From Phycisphaerae bacterium (GTDB lineage: Bacteria > Planctomycetota > Phycisphaerae > Phycisphaerales > UBA1924), in assembly GCA_016793805.1 (NCBI GenBank), contig JAEUIZ010000056.1:62001-126000 (forward strand): 64,000 nt of DNA, written 5' to 3'. The notes beneath the pieces were generated by a model that worked only from the letters and a program-made list of their open reading frames with translations, did not search any database and was not told the origin of the DNA. This document shows positions 43,279 to 54,795 of the stretch, one piece after another. Numbering within the stretch: position 1 is the stretch's first letter; every line of letters starts with the position of its first letter. The translations under genes were made by a program, and so were the position numbers.

Positions 43279-44630
43279 CGACGCGACACACAACGCGGCG
43301 GGGCGTGATGCTGGCATTCGTTGGCGTCTGTGTGCCCGTGCCGAGTACGCACGCCCAGCCGTGCACGCGATACTGGGCCGACGCGGCGGGCGACTATGCG
43401 TACTTCAACCACTACCAGCCCGCGCTCGCCGTCTTCGATGACGGTTCTGGGCCTGCACTCTATGCGAGTGGCAACTTTCGCCACCGAAAGAGCGGCATAT
43501 CTCGCTCCATCCCGACCGTGGGTCGTTGGCGAGGCGGCAAGTGGGAGTTGTTGACAAATGGAATGTTTCGGCCGCATGTCGGCCAAATGACCGGGCTTCG
43601 CGTTCTTGACGACGGCACGGGTCCGAAGTTATACACTGGGATCCAGGTTACTACGTTTTCCGCGCCCGAGTATCGCTACGAGTTCTACGTGTGGAACGGC
43701 ACATCTTGGAATCGCACGCCGCCGGGTATGCTCGACGGTGCGATCGGCATGGCGTCGTACAACGACGGCAGCGGCATGGCCATGTACGGCATCGTCACCT
43801 GTCCCAACCGCGAGAACTGCGTCGGCCGATGGCGCGGCGACCACTGGGAGGTGATCGGCACGCCGGACATCGGGGGCGTTACGGCGATGTGCGTCTACGA
43901 CAGCGGCACGGGGCCGAGGCTGTATGTCGCGGGGACGTTCAACCGGATCGACGGTGTGCTGGCGCGGAGCATCGCGATGTGGGACGGAGCATCGTGGAGC
44001 CCGGTCGGCAACGCCGTGAGCAGTTACGTCCGCGGGATGGTTGTCCACGACGACGGGACGGGGCCGGCGCTCTTCTGCGTGGGCCTGAGCACGCCCGCGG
44101 GGTACAACCGGGGCGTGAGCAAGTGGGACGGTCAGACGTGGTCGCTGCCGGGCGGTGGGATCCCGACGCAGGGGACCGGGTACATCACGGCGCTGCACTA
44201 TGTCGGGACGCACGACGACGGGCGGGGGACGGCGCTGTACGTGGGCGGGTACCTGAGCCTGGCGGGCGGGACGTTTGTCAACAGCATCGCGCGGTGGGAC
44301 GGGCAGGCGTGGGAGGCGCTGGGCGGCGGGCTGTATCCGGGCTTTGGGAGCATGGCGTCGTTCGACGATGGGCACGGGCCGGCGCTGTACGTCTCGACCC
44401 AGGGCGGGCCGATCGGAGCGACGACGAACTCGGTGCTGTCGAAGTGGGTGGGGTGCCCGAACTGCTACGCGGACTGCAACCGGGACGGTCGGCTGGACAC
44501 GATCGACTTCCTGTGCTTCCAGGACCAGTACGTGCGCGGGGACGCGTACGCGAACTGCACGGTGGACACGCGGATCAACGTGGCGGACTACATCTGCTTC
44601 ATCAGCAAGTTCGCGGCGGGGTGCCCGTAG
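43275..44630 (+). CDS. secreted beta-propeller-like protein with EF-hand/dockerin-like tail (cassette B, gene 2)
   Basis: 451 aa from ATG 43275, overlapping the stop of gene 1 by 4 nt. Signal peptide: VMLAFVGVCVPVPSTHAQ. Body: repeated blocks of the type VFDDGSGPALYASGNF...RWRGGKWE and ALYVGGYLSLAGGTFVNSIA, as in the protein at 1341-2738. Tail: CYADCNRDGRLDTIDFLCFQ, which still has the DxNxDGxxxxxD calcium loop of a dockerin, followed by CTVDTRINVADYICFISKFA. The canonical loop supports the dockerin origin of the more degenerate tails in the window. Role: extracellular adhesion or matrix, by inference. Confidence 0.85.
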   Translation: MTTRHTTRRGVMLAFVGVCVPVPSTHAQPCTRYWADAAGDYAYFNHYQPALAVFDDGSGPALYASGNFRHRKSGISRSIPTVGRWRGGKWELLTNGMFRPHVGQMTGLRVLDDGTGPKLYTGIQVTTFSAPEYRYEFYVWNGTSWNRTPPGMLDGAIGMASYNDGSGMAMYGIVTCPNRENCVGRWRGDHWEVIGTPDIGGVTAMCVYDSGTGPRLYVAGTFNRIDGVLARSIAMWDGASWSPVGNAVSSYVRGMVVHDDGTGPALFCVGLSTPAGYNRGVSKWDGQTWSLPGGGIPTQGTGYITALHYVGTHDDGRGTALYVGGYLSLAGGTFVNSIARWDGQAWEALGGGLYPGFGSMASFDDGHGPALYVSTQGGPIGATTNSVLSKWVGCPNCYADCNRDGRLDTIDFLCFQDQYVRGDAYANCTVDTRINVADYICFISKFAAGCP

Positions 44631-44713
44631 GGGAGGGGCGGACGGAAGCGGGGAGGCGGCTCAAGGCGCGGCCGGGTCGGGCCGATGGAGTGGTTATCGA
44701 CCCGAGGTGCGCC

Positions 44714-45070
44714 ATGGTGCAGATCAATCGACGCAAGCACGAGCGGTTCTCGTTGTTGCCGGCGTATTCGGCGGTGGAGGTGCGGGTCCCTGGGGGTCGT
44801 CGGCTGTCGGGGCACGCGTATGACGTGGGCGAGGGCGGGGTGCGGTTCGAGTTGGACGAGGCGCTGCCGCCGGGGACGCCGGTGGTGGTTCGGCTGGACC
44901 TGCCTGGGAGGTCGGGCGGGCGCGTGATGGCGACGGGGCGGGTGGTGTGGACGAGCGACGACCCGGACGAGCCGGGCCCGGTGCGGATGGCGGCGGACTT
45001 TGCCCGCGTGGCGCCGCTGGCGGCGCTGGCGGAGCGGCTGTCGCGCGCGGGGTTGGCGCGGGCGGCGTAG
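44714..45070 (+). CDS. PilZ-domain protein
   Basis: 118 aa from ATG 44714. The PilZ fold binds c-di-GMP. Seen: the RxxxR arginines in NRRKHERFSL (residues 5-14) and the D/NxSxxG-like motif in DVGEGGVRF, where the usual Ser is Gly (D-V-G-E-G-G). So the second motif is slightly off consensus and binding is uncertain. A single-domain PilZ usually controls motility, adhesion or polysaccharide secretion. Located between cassette B and obg. Confidence 0.87.
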   Translation: MVQINRRKHERFSLLPAYSAVEVRVPGGRRLSGHAYDVGEGGVRFELDEALPPGTPVVVRLDLPGRSGGRVMATGRVVWTSDDPDEPGPVRMAADFARVAPLAALAERLSRAGLARAA

Positions 45071-45085
45071 CGGTCGAACGGCTAG

Positions 45086-47496
<2,411 letters not shown>

Positions 47497-47604
47497 CGGG
47501 CACCTCCGCGGGCAGTCTACTGCGAGCGATGAGTGGGAGCGTCGCGGCGGGCCGGGTCGCGGGGGTGGCGTCGTGGCGTGCGGCGCGGCCATAGACTCCC
47601 GCGC

Positions 47605-49122
47605 ATGGACCAGCCGATCCACCTTCCCGTGCTCGCCGACCCGCGCGGGGGCGCGCCGGGGGCGAGCGAGGTCCGGGTGGGGGGCGAGCCGAAGGAGAAG
47701 TGCGGGGTCTTTGGGATCTGGGGTCACGCGGACGCGGTCCGGCGGACGTACCTGGGGCTGTACGCGCAGCAGCACCGCGGGCAGGAGTCGGCGGGGATCG
47801 CGGTCGCGAGCGGGGGCCGGATCGAGGGCGTGACGGGGATGGGCCTGGTTCCCGAGGTGTTTGACGAGCGGCTGATCCACTACCTCGAGTCGCACTATGG
47901 GGCGGGCGGCCCGCGCGGCACGATCGGGCACAACCGCTACTCGACGGCGGGCGGATCGCTGGCGTGCAACGCGCAGCCGCTGGTGGAGTCGTACATCGGG
48001 GGGCAGGTGGCGCTGGCGCACAACGGGAACCTGGTGAACGCGGGGGCGCTGCGGGCGCAGTTCGAGCAGGCGGGGCACCTGTTCCACACGACCAGCGACA
48101 CGGAGGTGATCATCCACTTGCTGGCCTCGCCGCAGCAGCAGCGGGCGCCGGACCCGCTGGCGGCGACGCTTCGTCGGCTTCAGGGCGCGTTCAGCCTGGT
48201 GTTCCTGTTCCCGGATCGGATCGAGGCGTGCCGCGACCCGTGGGGCTGGCGGCCGCTGGTGATCGGGCGGACCGAGAGCGGGCACTGGGTGGTGGCGTCG
48301 GAGACGGTGGCGCTGGACGTGAACGGGGCGGAACTGGTGCGCGAGGTGGAGCCGGGCGAGATCGTGCGGATCGACGACCGGGGGCTCACGTCGCGGCGGT
48401 TCGCGGACGTGGCGGATCGCCCGGCGCACTGCGTGTTCGAGCACGTGTATTTCGCCAATCCCGCGTCGACGGTGTTCGGTCGGAACGTGCAGATGGTCCG
48501 CGAGGCCCTGGGCGAGGCGCTGGCGCGCGAGGCGCCGGTGCCGGCGGACTACGTGATGCCCATGCCCGACTCGGGCCGATCGGCGGCGGCGGGGTACGCG
48601 CGGGCGAGCGGGATCCCGTACCGAGAGGGGATCGTGCCGAATCGGTACGTGGGGCGGACGTTCATCAAGCCCACGCAGGACCAGCGCAACGCGGCGGTTC
48701 GTCTGAAACTCAACGTGATCGCGGAGATCGTGCGCGGGAAGCGCGTGATCGTCGTGGACGACTCGATCGTCCGCGGGACGACGACGAAGGCGAAGATGGA
48801 CCAGATCCGTGCCGCGGGGGCGAGCGAGGTGCATCTGCGCATCTCGTGCCCCCCGATCCGCCATCCGTGCTACTTCGGGGTGGACTTCGCGGAGCGGTCG
48901 CAACTGATCGCGCACGGGCGGGAGGTCGAGGACGTGCGGGCGTTCCTGGGCGTTGATTCGCTGCATTACCTGAGCCTGCGCGGGCTGCTCGAGTCGGCCT
49001 CGGACACGCGGCCCGCGGGCCACTGGTGCACCGCGTGCTACACCGGGGACTACCGGATCGACATCGAGCACCCGGTGACCGAGATCGTCCACGAGAGCGA
49101 GCAACTCCGTATCTTCGTGTAG
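47605..49122 (+). CDS. purF: amidophosphoribosyltransferase
   Basis: 505 aa from ATG 47605. First committed step of purine synthesis: PRPP plus glutamine gives phosphoribosylamine. Seen: N-terminal glutaminase Cys in EKCGVFGIW (residue about 33, so a propeptide may be removed), LAHNGNLVN, and the phosphoribosyltransferase signature VIVVDDSIVRGTT, with a late CTACYTGDY segment. Other residues (PADYVMPMPDSG; YVGRTFI) are typical of PurF. Confidence 0.96.
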   Translation: MDQPIHLPVLADPRGGAPGASEVRVGGEPKEKCGVFGIWGHADAVRRTYLGLYAQQHRGQESAGIAVASGGRIEGVTGMGLVPEVFDERLIHYLESHYGAGGPRGTIGHNRYSTAGGSLACNAQPLVESYIGGQVALAHNGNLVNAGALRAQFEQAGHLFHTTSDTEVIIHLLASPQQQRAPDPLAATLRRLQGAFSLVFLFPDRIEACRDPWGWRPLVIGRTESGHWVVASETVALDVNGAELVREVEPGEIVRIDDRGLTSRRFADVADRPAHCVFEHVYFANPASTVFGRNVQMVREALGEALAREAPVPADYVMPMPDSGRSAAAGYARASGIPYREGIVPNRYVGRTFIKPTQDQRNAAVRLKLNVIAEIVRGKRVIVVDDSIVRGTTTKAKMDQIRAAGASEVHLRISCPPIRHPCYFGVDFAERSQLIAHGREVEDVRAFLGVDSLHYLSLRGLLESASDTRPAGHWCTACYTGDYRIDIEHPVTEIVHESEQLRIFV

Positions 49123-49151
49123 GCGTCGCGGGCGCCCAGGATTCCCTCGTC

Positions 49152-49937
49152 ATGCCGCTGCGGATCGACATTCTCACGACGTTCCCGGAGGTGTTCTCGG
49201 CGGAGCCGCCGGCGCTGCTGGGGGTGAGCATTCCCGCGCGGGCGAGGCGGGCCGGGCTGGTCGAGTGGCACGCGACGGACATCCGCGCGTTCGCGGACAA
49301 CAAGCACAAGAAGACGGACGATCGCCCGTTCGGCGGTGGCCCGGGCATGGTGATGATGTGCCAGCCGCTGCATGACGCGGTGCTGGCGGCGGAGGCGGCG
49401 GACCCGAGGCCCGCGACGCGGGTGCTGCTCTCGCCCCAGGGCGCGCCGCTGACGCAGCCGCTGGTGGAGCGTCTGGCCTTGCTCCCGCGGCTGCTGCTGA
49501 TCGCGGGGCACTACGAGGGGATCGACGAGCGGGTGGTCGCGAGGTTGGCGCCGATGGAGGTGAGCGTCGGGGACTACGTGCTCTCGAGCGGGGAACTGGC
49601 GGCGCTGGTGCTCATCGACGCGGTGGTACGGCTGCTTCCCGGCGCGCTGGGGGATGAGCAGTCCGCGCATGCGGACAGTTTCAGCGTGGCTTCTCCGCCG
49701 GCGGGCTGGCGAGCCCGCGACGCGGGGCGGCCGGATGCCTCGGCGTCGTCGGCGCTGCTGGGTGCCGCGCGACTGCTGGATTGTCCGCACTACACGCGCC
49801 CGCGCGAGTGGATGGGGATGAGTGTGCCGGAGGTGCTCGTCAGCGGGAACCACGAGGAGGTGGCGAGGTGGCGCTACGAGCAGCAACTCGAGCGGACACG
49901 GGCCCGCCGGCCGGACCTCCTGCCTCCGGGCGCGTGA
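49152..49937 (+). CDS. trmD: tRNA (guanine37-N1)-methyltransferase TrmD
   Basis: 261 aa from ATG 49152, 29 nt after purF. Methylates G37 of tRNAs, preventing frameshifting. Trefoil-knot fold motifs: [50 protein letters not shown], and the catalytic Asp in HADSFS. No rpsP, rimM or rplS is adjacent, so the usual rimM-trmD-rplS order is broken. Confidence 0.96.
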   Translation: MPLRIDILTTFPEVFSAEPPALLGVSIPARARRAGLVEWHATDIRAFADNKHKKTDDRPFGGGPGMVMMCQPLHDAVLAAEAADPRPATRVLLSPQGAPLTQPLVERLALLPRLLLIAGHYEGIDERVVARLAPMEVSVGDYVLSSGELAALVLIDAVVRLLPGALGDEQSAHADSFSVASPPAGWRARDAGRPDASASSALLGAARLLDCPHYTRPREWMGMSVPEVLVSGNHEEVARWRYEQQLERTRARRPDLLPPGA

Positions 49938-49978
49938 GGGAGGTGGCGGGGCGTCGCGGGGTGTGCGATACTGCGTGG

Positions 49979-50902
49979 ATGCTGACCCGTCGCGAGGCCG
50001 TTGCGTCGATCGTCGCGTCCGTGGCCGTGCTGGCGCCTCGCGCGCTGGTTCGGCCCGCACGGGCCGCGCCCCCACGCCCGCTCTTTACGATCTCGCTCGC
50101 GCAGTGGTCGCTGCACCGGGCGCTGGGGTCGGGGTCGCTGGACCATCTGGACTTTCCCGGGCTGGCACGATCCCGCTTCGCGATCGACGCGGTCGAGTAC
50201 GTCAACTCGTTCTTCAAGTCGGCGGAGGCGTCGTACGTGGCTGAACTCAGGCGCCGTGCCGACGACGCGGGCGTGGTGAGCGTGCTCATCATGTGCGACG
50301 GCGAAGGGGCGCTGGGCGATCCGGACGAGGCGAAGCGCGCGGCCGCGGTCGAGAACCATCGCAAGTGGCTGGAGGCGGCCAAGGCGCTGGGGTGCCACTC
50401 GATCCGCGTGAACGCGCACAGCCGGGGGAGCGCCGACGAGCAGCGCCGCCTGGCCGCGGACGGGCTGCGGCGGCTCTGCGAGCGTGCGGAACCGCTGGGG
50501 CTGAACGTGATCGTGGAGAACCACGGCGGGCTCTCGTCGAATGGCGCGTGGCTGGCGAGCACGATTCGAGCGGCGGACCACCCGCGGGCCGGGACGCTCC
50601 CGGACTTCGGGAACTTCCGCGTCGACGGCGCGACGGTCTACGACCGGTACCGGGGCACGGCGGAACTCATGCCGTTCGCCCGCGGGGTGAGCGCCAAGTC
50701 GTACGACTTCCGAGCCGACGGCGAGGAGGTGTCGCTCGACTATCGCCGGCTGCTGGGCATCGTCGTGGCCGCGGGGTACCACGGTCGCATCGGGATCGAG
50801 TACGAGGGCGGTCGGCTCTCGGAGTTCGAGGGCATCCGGGCGACGCAGCGGCTGCTGGAGCGGATCCGCGAGGAGATGACCCTGGCGGGGGCCGGGTCGT
50901 GA
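49979..50902 (+). CDS. exported TIM-barrel protein (sugar isomerase/epimerase-like)
   Basis: 307 aa from ATG 49979. Leader [18 protein letters not shown] followed by ARA gives a possible Tat signal. Xylose-isomerase-like TIM barrel family (AP endonuclease 2 superfamily): [60 protein letters not shown]. Conserved Glu, Asp and His are at the metal-site positions. Such proteins are frequent in planctomycetes with unassigned substrates. It overlaps the start of the GH29 gene (GTGA), so both may act on the same sugar. Confidence 0.87.
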   Translation: MLTRREAVASIVASVAVLAPRALVRPARAAPPRPLFTISLAQWSLHRALGSGSLDHLDFPGLARSRFAIDAVEYVNSFFKSAEASYVAELRRRADDAGVVSVLIMCDGEGALGDPDEAKRAAAVENHRKWLEAAKALGCHSIRVNAHSRGSADEQRRLAADGLRRLCERAEPLGLNVIVENHGGLSSNGAWLASTIRAADHPRAGTLPDFGNFRVDGATVYDRYRGTAELMPFARGVSAKSYDFRADGEEVSLDYRRLLGIVVAAGYHGRIGIEYEGGRLSEFEGIRATQRLLERIREEMTLAGAGS

Positions 50903-52233
50903 GCGTCGTGCGAAGAAGGCGGGCGCGAGGGGCGAGCCTGAGTGCCGCGGCCCTGGCGCTGCTCGCCGCGTGGCCGGCGTGCGCGCGGCCGGACCCCGCG
51001 GACTCGCTGCCCAAGCCCACGCCCGCGCAGGCCGCGTGGCACGACCTGGAGGTGGGGATGTTCATCCACCTCGCGCCGCAGACCTGGCAGGACTCGGAGA
51101 CCGACACGCTCAAGACCCCGCTGGCGGACATCAACCCGGCGAAACTGGACACCGACCAGTGGGTGCGCGTCGCGCGGTCGATGGGCGCGCGGTACATCGT
51201 GTTTGTCGCCAAGCACGAGGGCGGGTTCTGCTGGTGGCCGACCGCGACCACCGAGCACTGCGTCCGCTCGATTCCGTGGCGCGGGGGTAAGGGGGACGTG
51301 CTCGGCGACCTCGCGGCCTCGTGCCGGCGCGCCTCGATGCCCCTGGGCGTCTACGTCTCGCCGCAGGACCGGATCCACGGGGTGGGTGTGGGCGGCCGCG
51401 CGACCGACCCCGCCAGGCAGGCCGACTATGAGCGGTTGTTCCGGGCCCAACTCGGCGAGGTGCTCTCGAACTATGGCCCGATGATGGAGGTGTGGTTCGA
51501 CGGGAGCCTTGTCTTTGACGTGGGCGACATCCTCGCGGCGCACGCGCCGAATGCCGTCGTGTTCCAGGGCCCGCAGGCGTCGATCCGCTGGGTGGGGAAC
51601 GAGGACGGGATCGCGCCGTATCCGGCGTGGAACGCGGTGAGGTTCGGCGCGAAGAAGTGGGGCGACTACACCGCGGCCGACGGCGACCCCGCCGGCGACC
51701 GCTGGCTGCCCAACGAGTGCGACGCCCGCATCCGCGCGACGTGGTTCTGGCGGACCGACAACGCGCACACGCTCAAGACGGTCCCGCAACTCATGGAGAT
51801 GTACGAGCAGTCGGTCGGGCGCGGGGCGGTGCTGCTGCTGAACCACACGCCGGATCGGACGGGGCTCATCCCCGAGGCGGACGCGAGGCGTGCGGCGGAG
51901 TTTGGCGAGGCGGTGGCGCGAGAGTATGGGGCGGCGATCGCCGAGACCTCGGGCCGGGGGCGGCGGGTCGCGCTCGAGGTTCCCGGCGGGCGCGCGATCG
52001 ACCGCGTGGTCATCATGGAGGACATTCGCGAGGGCGAGCGTGTGCGCGCGTACCGCGTCGAGGCCGAGGTGGACAGCCGGTGGATCGTCGTGGCGCGCGG
52101 ATCAGCGATCGGGCACAAGAAGATCGACCGCGTCGAGCCGATGAGGGTGCGACCCGAGCGGCTGATCCTGGTGATCGAGGACTCGGTGGGCGACCCGATG
52201 ATCCGACGGCTGGCGGTGTTCGGACCGCCGTGA
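50899..52233 (+). CDS. secreted GH29 alpha-L-fucosidase-like protein
   Basis: 444 aa from GTG 50899, overlapping the previous stop. Signal peptide [22 protein letters not shown]29 motifs: [32 protein letters not shown] (as in the family KHHDGF), the catalytic nucleophile Asp in [10 protein letters not shown], and [17 protein letters not shown]. Probable cleavage of fucose or a related residue from algal polysaccharide, a common diet of Phycisphaerae. The partner TIM-barrel gene upstream would be in the same operon. Confidence 0.88.
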   Translation: MSVVRRRRARGASLSAAALALLAAWPACARPDPADSLPKPTPAQAAWHDLEVGMFIHLAPQTWQDSETDTLKTPLADINPAKLDTDQWVRVARSMGARYIVFVAKHEGGFCWWPTATTEHCVRSIPWRGGKGDVLGDLAASCRRASMPLGVYVSPQDRIHGVGVGGRATDPARQADYERLFRAQLGEVLSNYGPMMEVWFDGSLVFDVGDILAAHAPNAVVFQGPQASIRWVGNEDGIAPYPAWNAVRFGAKKWGDYTAADGDPAGDRWLPNECDARIRATWFWRTDNAHTLKTVPQLMEMYEQSVGRGAVLLLNHTPDRTGLIPEADARRAAEFGEAVAREYGAAIAETSGRGRRVALEVPGGRAIDRVVIMEDIREGERVRAYRVEAEVDSRWIVVARGSAIGHKKIDRVEPMRVRPERLILVIEDSVGDPMIRRLAVFGPP

Positions 52234-52252
52234 GTGCGGGGCGCGTCGATCG

Positions 52253-52525
52253 CTACTGCAAGAACACCGGGCGCGGCGTCTTGGGGTCGGACGGGACGAC
52301 GTGGACCCGTCGCCCGCGATAGACGACCGTGCCCGTGCCGACGGAATAGAGCGTGTCGTCCTTGCCGCGGCGGACGAGGAAGCCGGGCTGGAATGGCGTC
52401 CCGCACTGGCGGACGATGATGGCGCCGGGCTGGGCGGCCTCGCCGCCGTAGAGTTTGATCCCGCGGTACTGCGGGTTCGAATCGCGCCCGTTCTTGGTCG
52501 AACCCTGACCCTTTTTGTGTGCCAT
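52253..52525 (-). CDS. rpmA: 50S ribosomal protein L27
   Basis: 90 aa from ATG 52525. The N terminus MAHKKGQGSTKNGRDSNPQY and GIKLYGGEAAQPGAIIVRQ are diagnostic; L27 lies at the peptidyl-transferase centre. No cleaved N-terminal extension. rplU (L21), usually adjacent, is not present here. Converges with the GH29 gene (19 nt between stops). Confidence 0.97.
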   Translation of the reverse strand: MAHKKGQGSTKNGRDSNPQYRGIKLYGGEAAQPGAIIVRQCGTPFQPGFLVRRGKDDTLYSVGTGTVVYRGRRVHVVPSDPKTPRPVFLQ

Positions 52526-52613
52526 AGCGGAGCCTCGTCTGCCGGGGCCTGCTGGGCCGACCGGGCCTGAACGATAGACCCCCCGTCGGCCCGGGACAAT
52601 CGGCGGGCATGGG

Positions 52614-54065
52614 CTACGGGATCGTCTCCTGCGACACCGGCGGGTCGGCCTTGGTTCGTGCGGGCCTGTGGGCGGCGGCGGTGATGCCGCGGAGCAGGCC
52701 GGGTCGGCGCTCGTAGCCGGGATCGCCCGGCTTGAGGCCGTCGACCTCGGGCTCGCGCCAGGTGAGCATGACGACGCCCGCGGCCACGAGAGCCAGAGCA
52801 AGCACGCCCGCGCCGATCTGTGCCCCGGAGCCGCTCTCGGAGGAGCCGGAGACGCCCTCGGCGATCCACCCGGCCAGCAGCGGGCCCAGGCCCATGGCGC
52901 CGAAGGAGATGATGTTGTTGACCGAGAGCACCCGCCCGCGGAGGTGGTCCGGGACGAGGAGTTGGAGCGCCGAGGCGATGGAGTTGAACCCCCACATCCA
53001 GAAGACGCCGGCGACGGTGATCCACGCGGCGGCGGCGATCCAGTCCTGGGCCGCGCACAGCCCGGTGATCGTGATCCCCGCGAGCGTGAGGGAGAGCGGG
53101 ATGAAGTGGTGCTTGGGGTACCACGGCGGGATGAGGCGCAGCAGGAAGACCGCGGCCACGGCCCCGATGCCCATGAACCCGAGCAAGAGGCCGAAGACGG
53201 CTTCCTCCTTGCCATAGACGGCCTTGACGAAGATCGGGAGTTCGCGGAGGAAGGGAGTCCCGAGCAGACAGAACACGGCACTGGCGAGGATCAGGAGCAG
53301 CGGGCCCTTGGTCCCGAGGGCGTAGCGAGCGGCGTCGAGGATCTGACGCCAGGGGTGGGTGCCGTCGCTTCCGGCGGCGGGCGTGGGCGCGGTGCGTGCG
53401 ACGGCGAGGATGAGGCCGAGGAAACTGAGGGTGTTGACGGCGAACATGACGGTCGGGCCGAAGCGAGCCATGAGGAGCCCGCCCAGCGCCGGCCCGACGG
53501 CGCGGGCGAGGTTGAACTGCATCCCGTTGAGGGTGATGGCGTCGGCGAGTTCCTCACGCGGGACCAGTCGCGGGGTGAGCACCTGCCACGCGGGCATGTT
53601 GAAGGCCCAGACGATGCCGTTGGCCGCGCCCAGCACGATGAGCACCCAGGGGGTGAGGATGTGGAGCGCCGAGGCGAGGGTGAGGGCCGCGGCGACGGCC
53701 ATGAGCAACACCTGCGTCACGATGAGAAGCCGCTTGCGGTTGAAGCGGTCGACGGCGATCCCCGCGAGCAGCCCGAAGAGGAGCATGGGGGCCATCTGGG
53801 CGACGGCGAGGTAGCCCATCATGATCGCGGCGCCGGGCTTTCCGGCGTCGTGCCAGGCCGGGTCGAGCGTCGCCTGGGCCATCGCCCACTGCACGCCGAC
53901 GGTCTCCATCCAGGCGCCCAGCGACGACCCGAAGGCGGCGAACCAGACCCAGCGGAAGTGGTCGTGCCGGAGCACCCCGCGCCAGATCGAGCGAGCCGGG
54001 GGAGATCCCTCGGGGCCGGGGCGCGCGGGAGCGGCGGGACGCGAACTGGTGGCGGTGTCCTCCAT
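52614..54065 (-). CDS. MFS transporter (MFS_3/EntS-like)
   Basis: 483 aa from ATG 54065. About 11-12 hydrophobic segments starting at residue 37 (HDHFRWVWFAAFGSSLG). Seen: a motif-A-like LLAGIAVDRFNRKRLLIVTQ after the third segment, EELADAITLNGMQFNLARAV and VPDHLRGRVLSVNN. These match the EntS/MFS_3 group of exporters for siderophores, macrolides and other small molecules. Divergent from a GNAT gene 77 nt away. Substrate unknown. Confidence 0.9.
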   Translation of the reverse strand: MEDTATSSRPAAPARPGPEGSPPARSIWRGVLRHDHFRWVWFAAFGSSLGAWMETVGVQWAMAQATLDPAWHDAGKPGAAIMMGYLAVAQMAPMLLFGLLAGIAVDRFNRKRLLIVTQVLLMAVAAALTLASALHILTPWVLIVLGAANGIVWAFNMPAWQVLTPRLVPREELADAITLNGMQFNLARAVGPALGGLLMARFGPTVMFAVNTLSFLGLILAVARTAPTPAAGSDGTHPWRQILDAARYALGTKGPLLLILASAVFCLLGTPFLRELPIFVKAVYGKEEAVFGLLLGFMGIGAVAAVFLLRLIPPWYPKHHFIPLSLTLAGITITGLCAAQDWIAAAAWITVAGVFWMWGFNSIASALQLLVPDHLRGRVLSVNNIISFGAMGLGPLLAGWIAEGVSGSSESGSGAQIGAGVLALALVAAGVVMLTWREPEVDGLKPGDPGYERRPGLLRGITAAAHRPARTKADPPVSQETIP

Positions 54066-54142
54066 GATCGCCCGCCCCCGAGTGGCGATCTTAGTCCGCG
54101 GGGCGTCCCCCCGGCTATGCTCCAACCCCCCGAGGGTCCCGC

Positions 54143-54640
54143 GTGGTGCGAGTCCGGCGCATCTCGACTACTGATCCGCTGTATCGCCAGCAGTGCGCGC
54201 TCCGCGAGGAAGTGCTGCTGCGGCCCATCGGGCTCGACATGGCCCGATTCCGCGCCGAGTTCCCGGGCGTCGAGGAGCAACTCGAGCATTACGTCGCGAC
54301 CGTCGAGCAGACGAACGGCCCGCGCGTCATCGGGTGCGCGTCGCTGCTCGTGGCCTCGCCCGAGTCCGGGCGGCTCATGCAGATGGCCGTGGACCTTCAG
54401 CGGCAGGGCGAGGGCGTGGGGCGGCGATTGGTCGTCGCGATCGAGTCCCGCGCGTTCGGCGAGTTGCGGCTCCGCGAGTTGTATTGCCACGCCCAACTCG
54501 CCGCCGTCGGGTTCTTCCTCTCGCTCGGGTGGACCCCCGCCGGGGACGTCTTCCACGAGGCGGGCCTGGCGCATCGGCGGATGACGCTGCAATCGCCCGA
54601 GGTCCCCGACGACGCCCCCGAGCCAACGCCGGAGGAGTAG
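54143..54640 (+). CDS. GNAT-family N-acetyltransferase
   Basis: 165 aa from GTG 54143. Transfers acetyl from acetyl-CoA to an amine. Seen: motif B/A region LMQMAVDLQRQGEGVGRRLV, where Q/RxxGxG/A is the acetyl-CoA loop (RQGEGVGRRL), and LRELYCHAQLAAVGFFLSLG with conserved late elements. Similar to ElaA/PanZ-type small GNATs. Substrate unknown. Confidence 0.88.
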   Translation: MVRVRRISTTDPLYRQQCALREEVLLRPIGLDMARFRAEFPGVEEQLEHYVATVEQTNGPRVIGCASLLVASPESGRLMQMAVDLQRQGEGVGRRLVVAIESRAFGELRLRELYCHAQLAAVGFFLSLGWTPAGDVFHEAGLAHRRMTLQSPEVPDDAPEPTPEE

Positions 54641-54665
54641 CAAGGACGCTCTCCAGGTGCGGCGG

Positions 54666-54787
54666 GGGCATGGGCGTTGCAGCCGTGTGTGCCGGTGTGG
54701 CATGGGCGTTGCGCCCGTGCGCTCGTCCAAGCGCGCCGCGCGCGTGCGTGAGCGCTCCGGCCTTCGTGGCATCGGCGTTCCGCCCTT
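54666..54787. repeat. three REP-like palindromic units
   Basis: Copies at 54666-54686, 54698-54718 and 54767-54787 share GGCATGGGCGTT then a short G/C-rich half that can pair back; the second copy contains GGGCG-TTG-CGCCC. They fill the 155-nt gap between convergent genes. A fourth related unit is at 61034-61046. They resemble dispersed extragenic palindromes. Confidence 0.7.
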
Positions 54788-54795
54788 GCCGGGTC

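Noticed and set aside
52466..52482. tRNA T-arm-like GGGTTCGAATCGC
   Set aside because: It lies inside rpmA and no acceptor or anticodon arms surround it.
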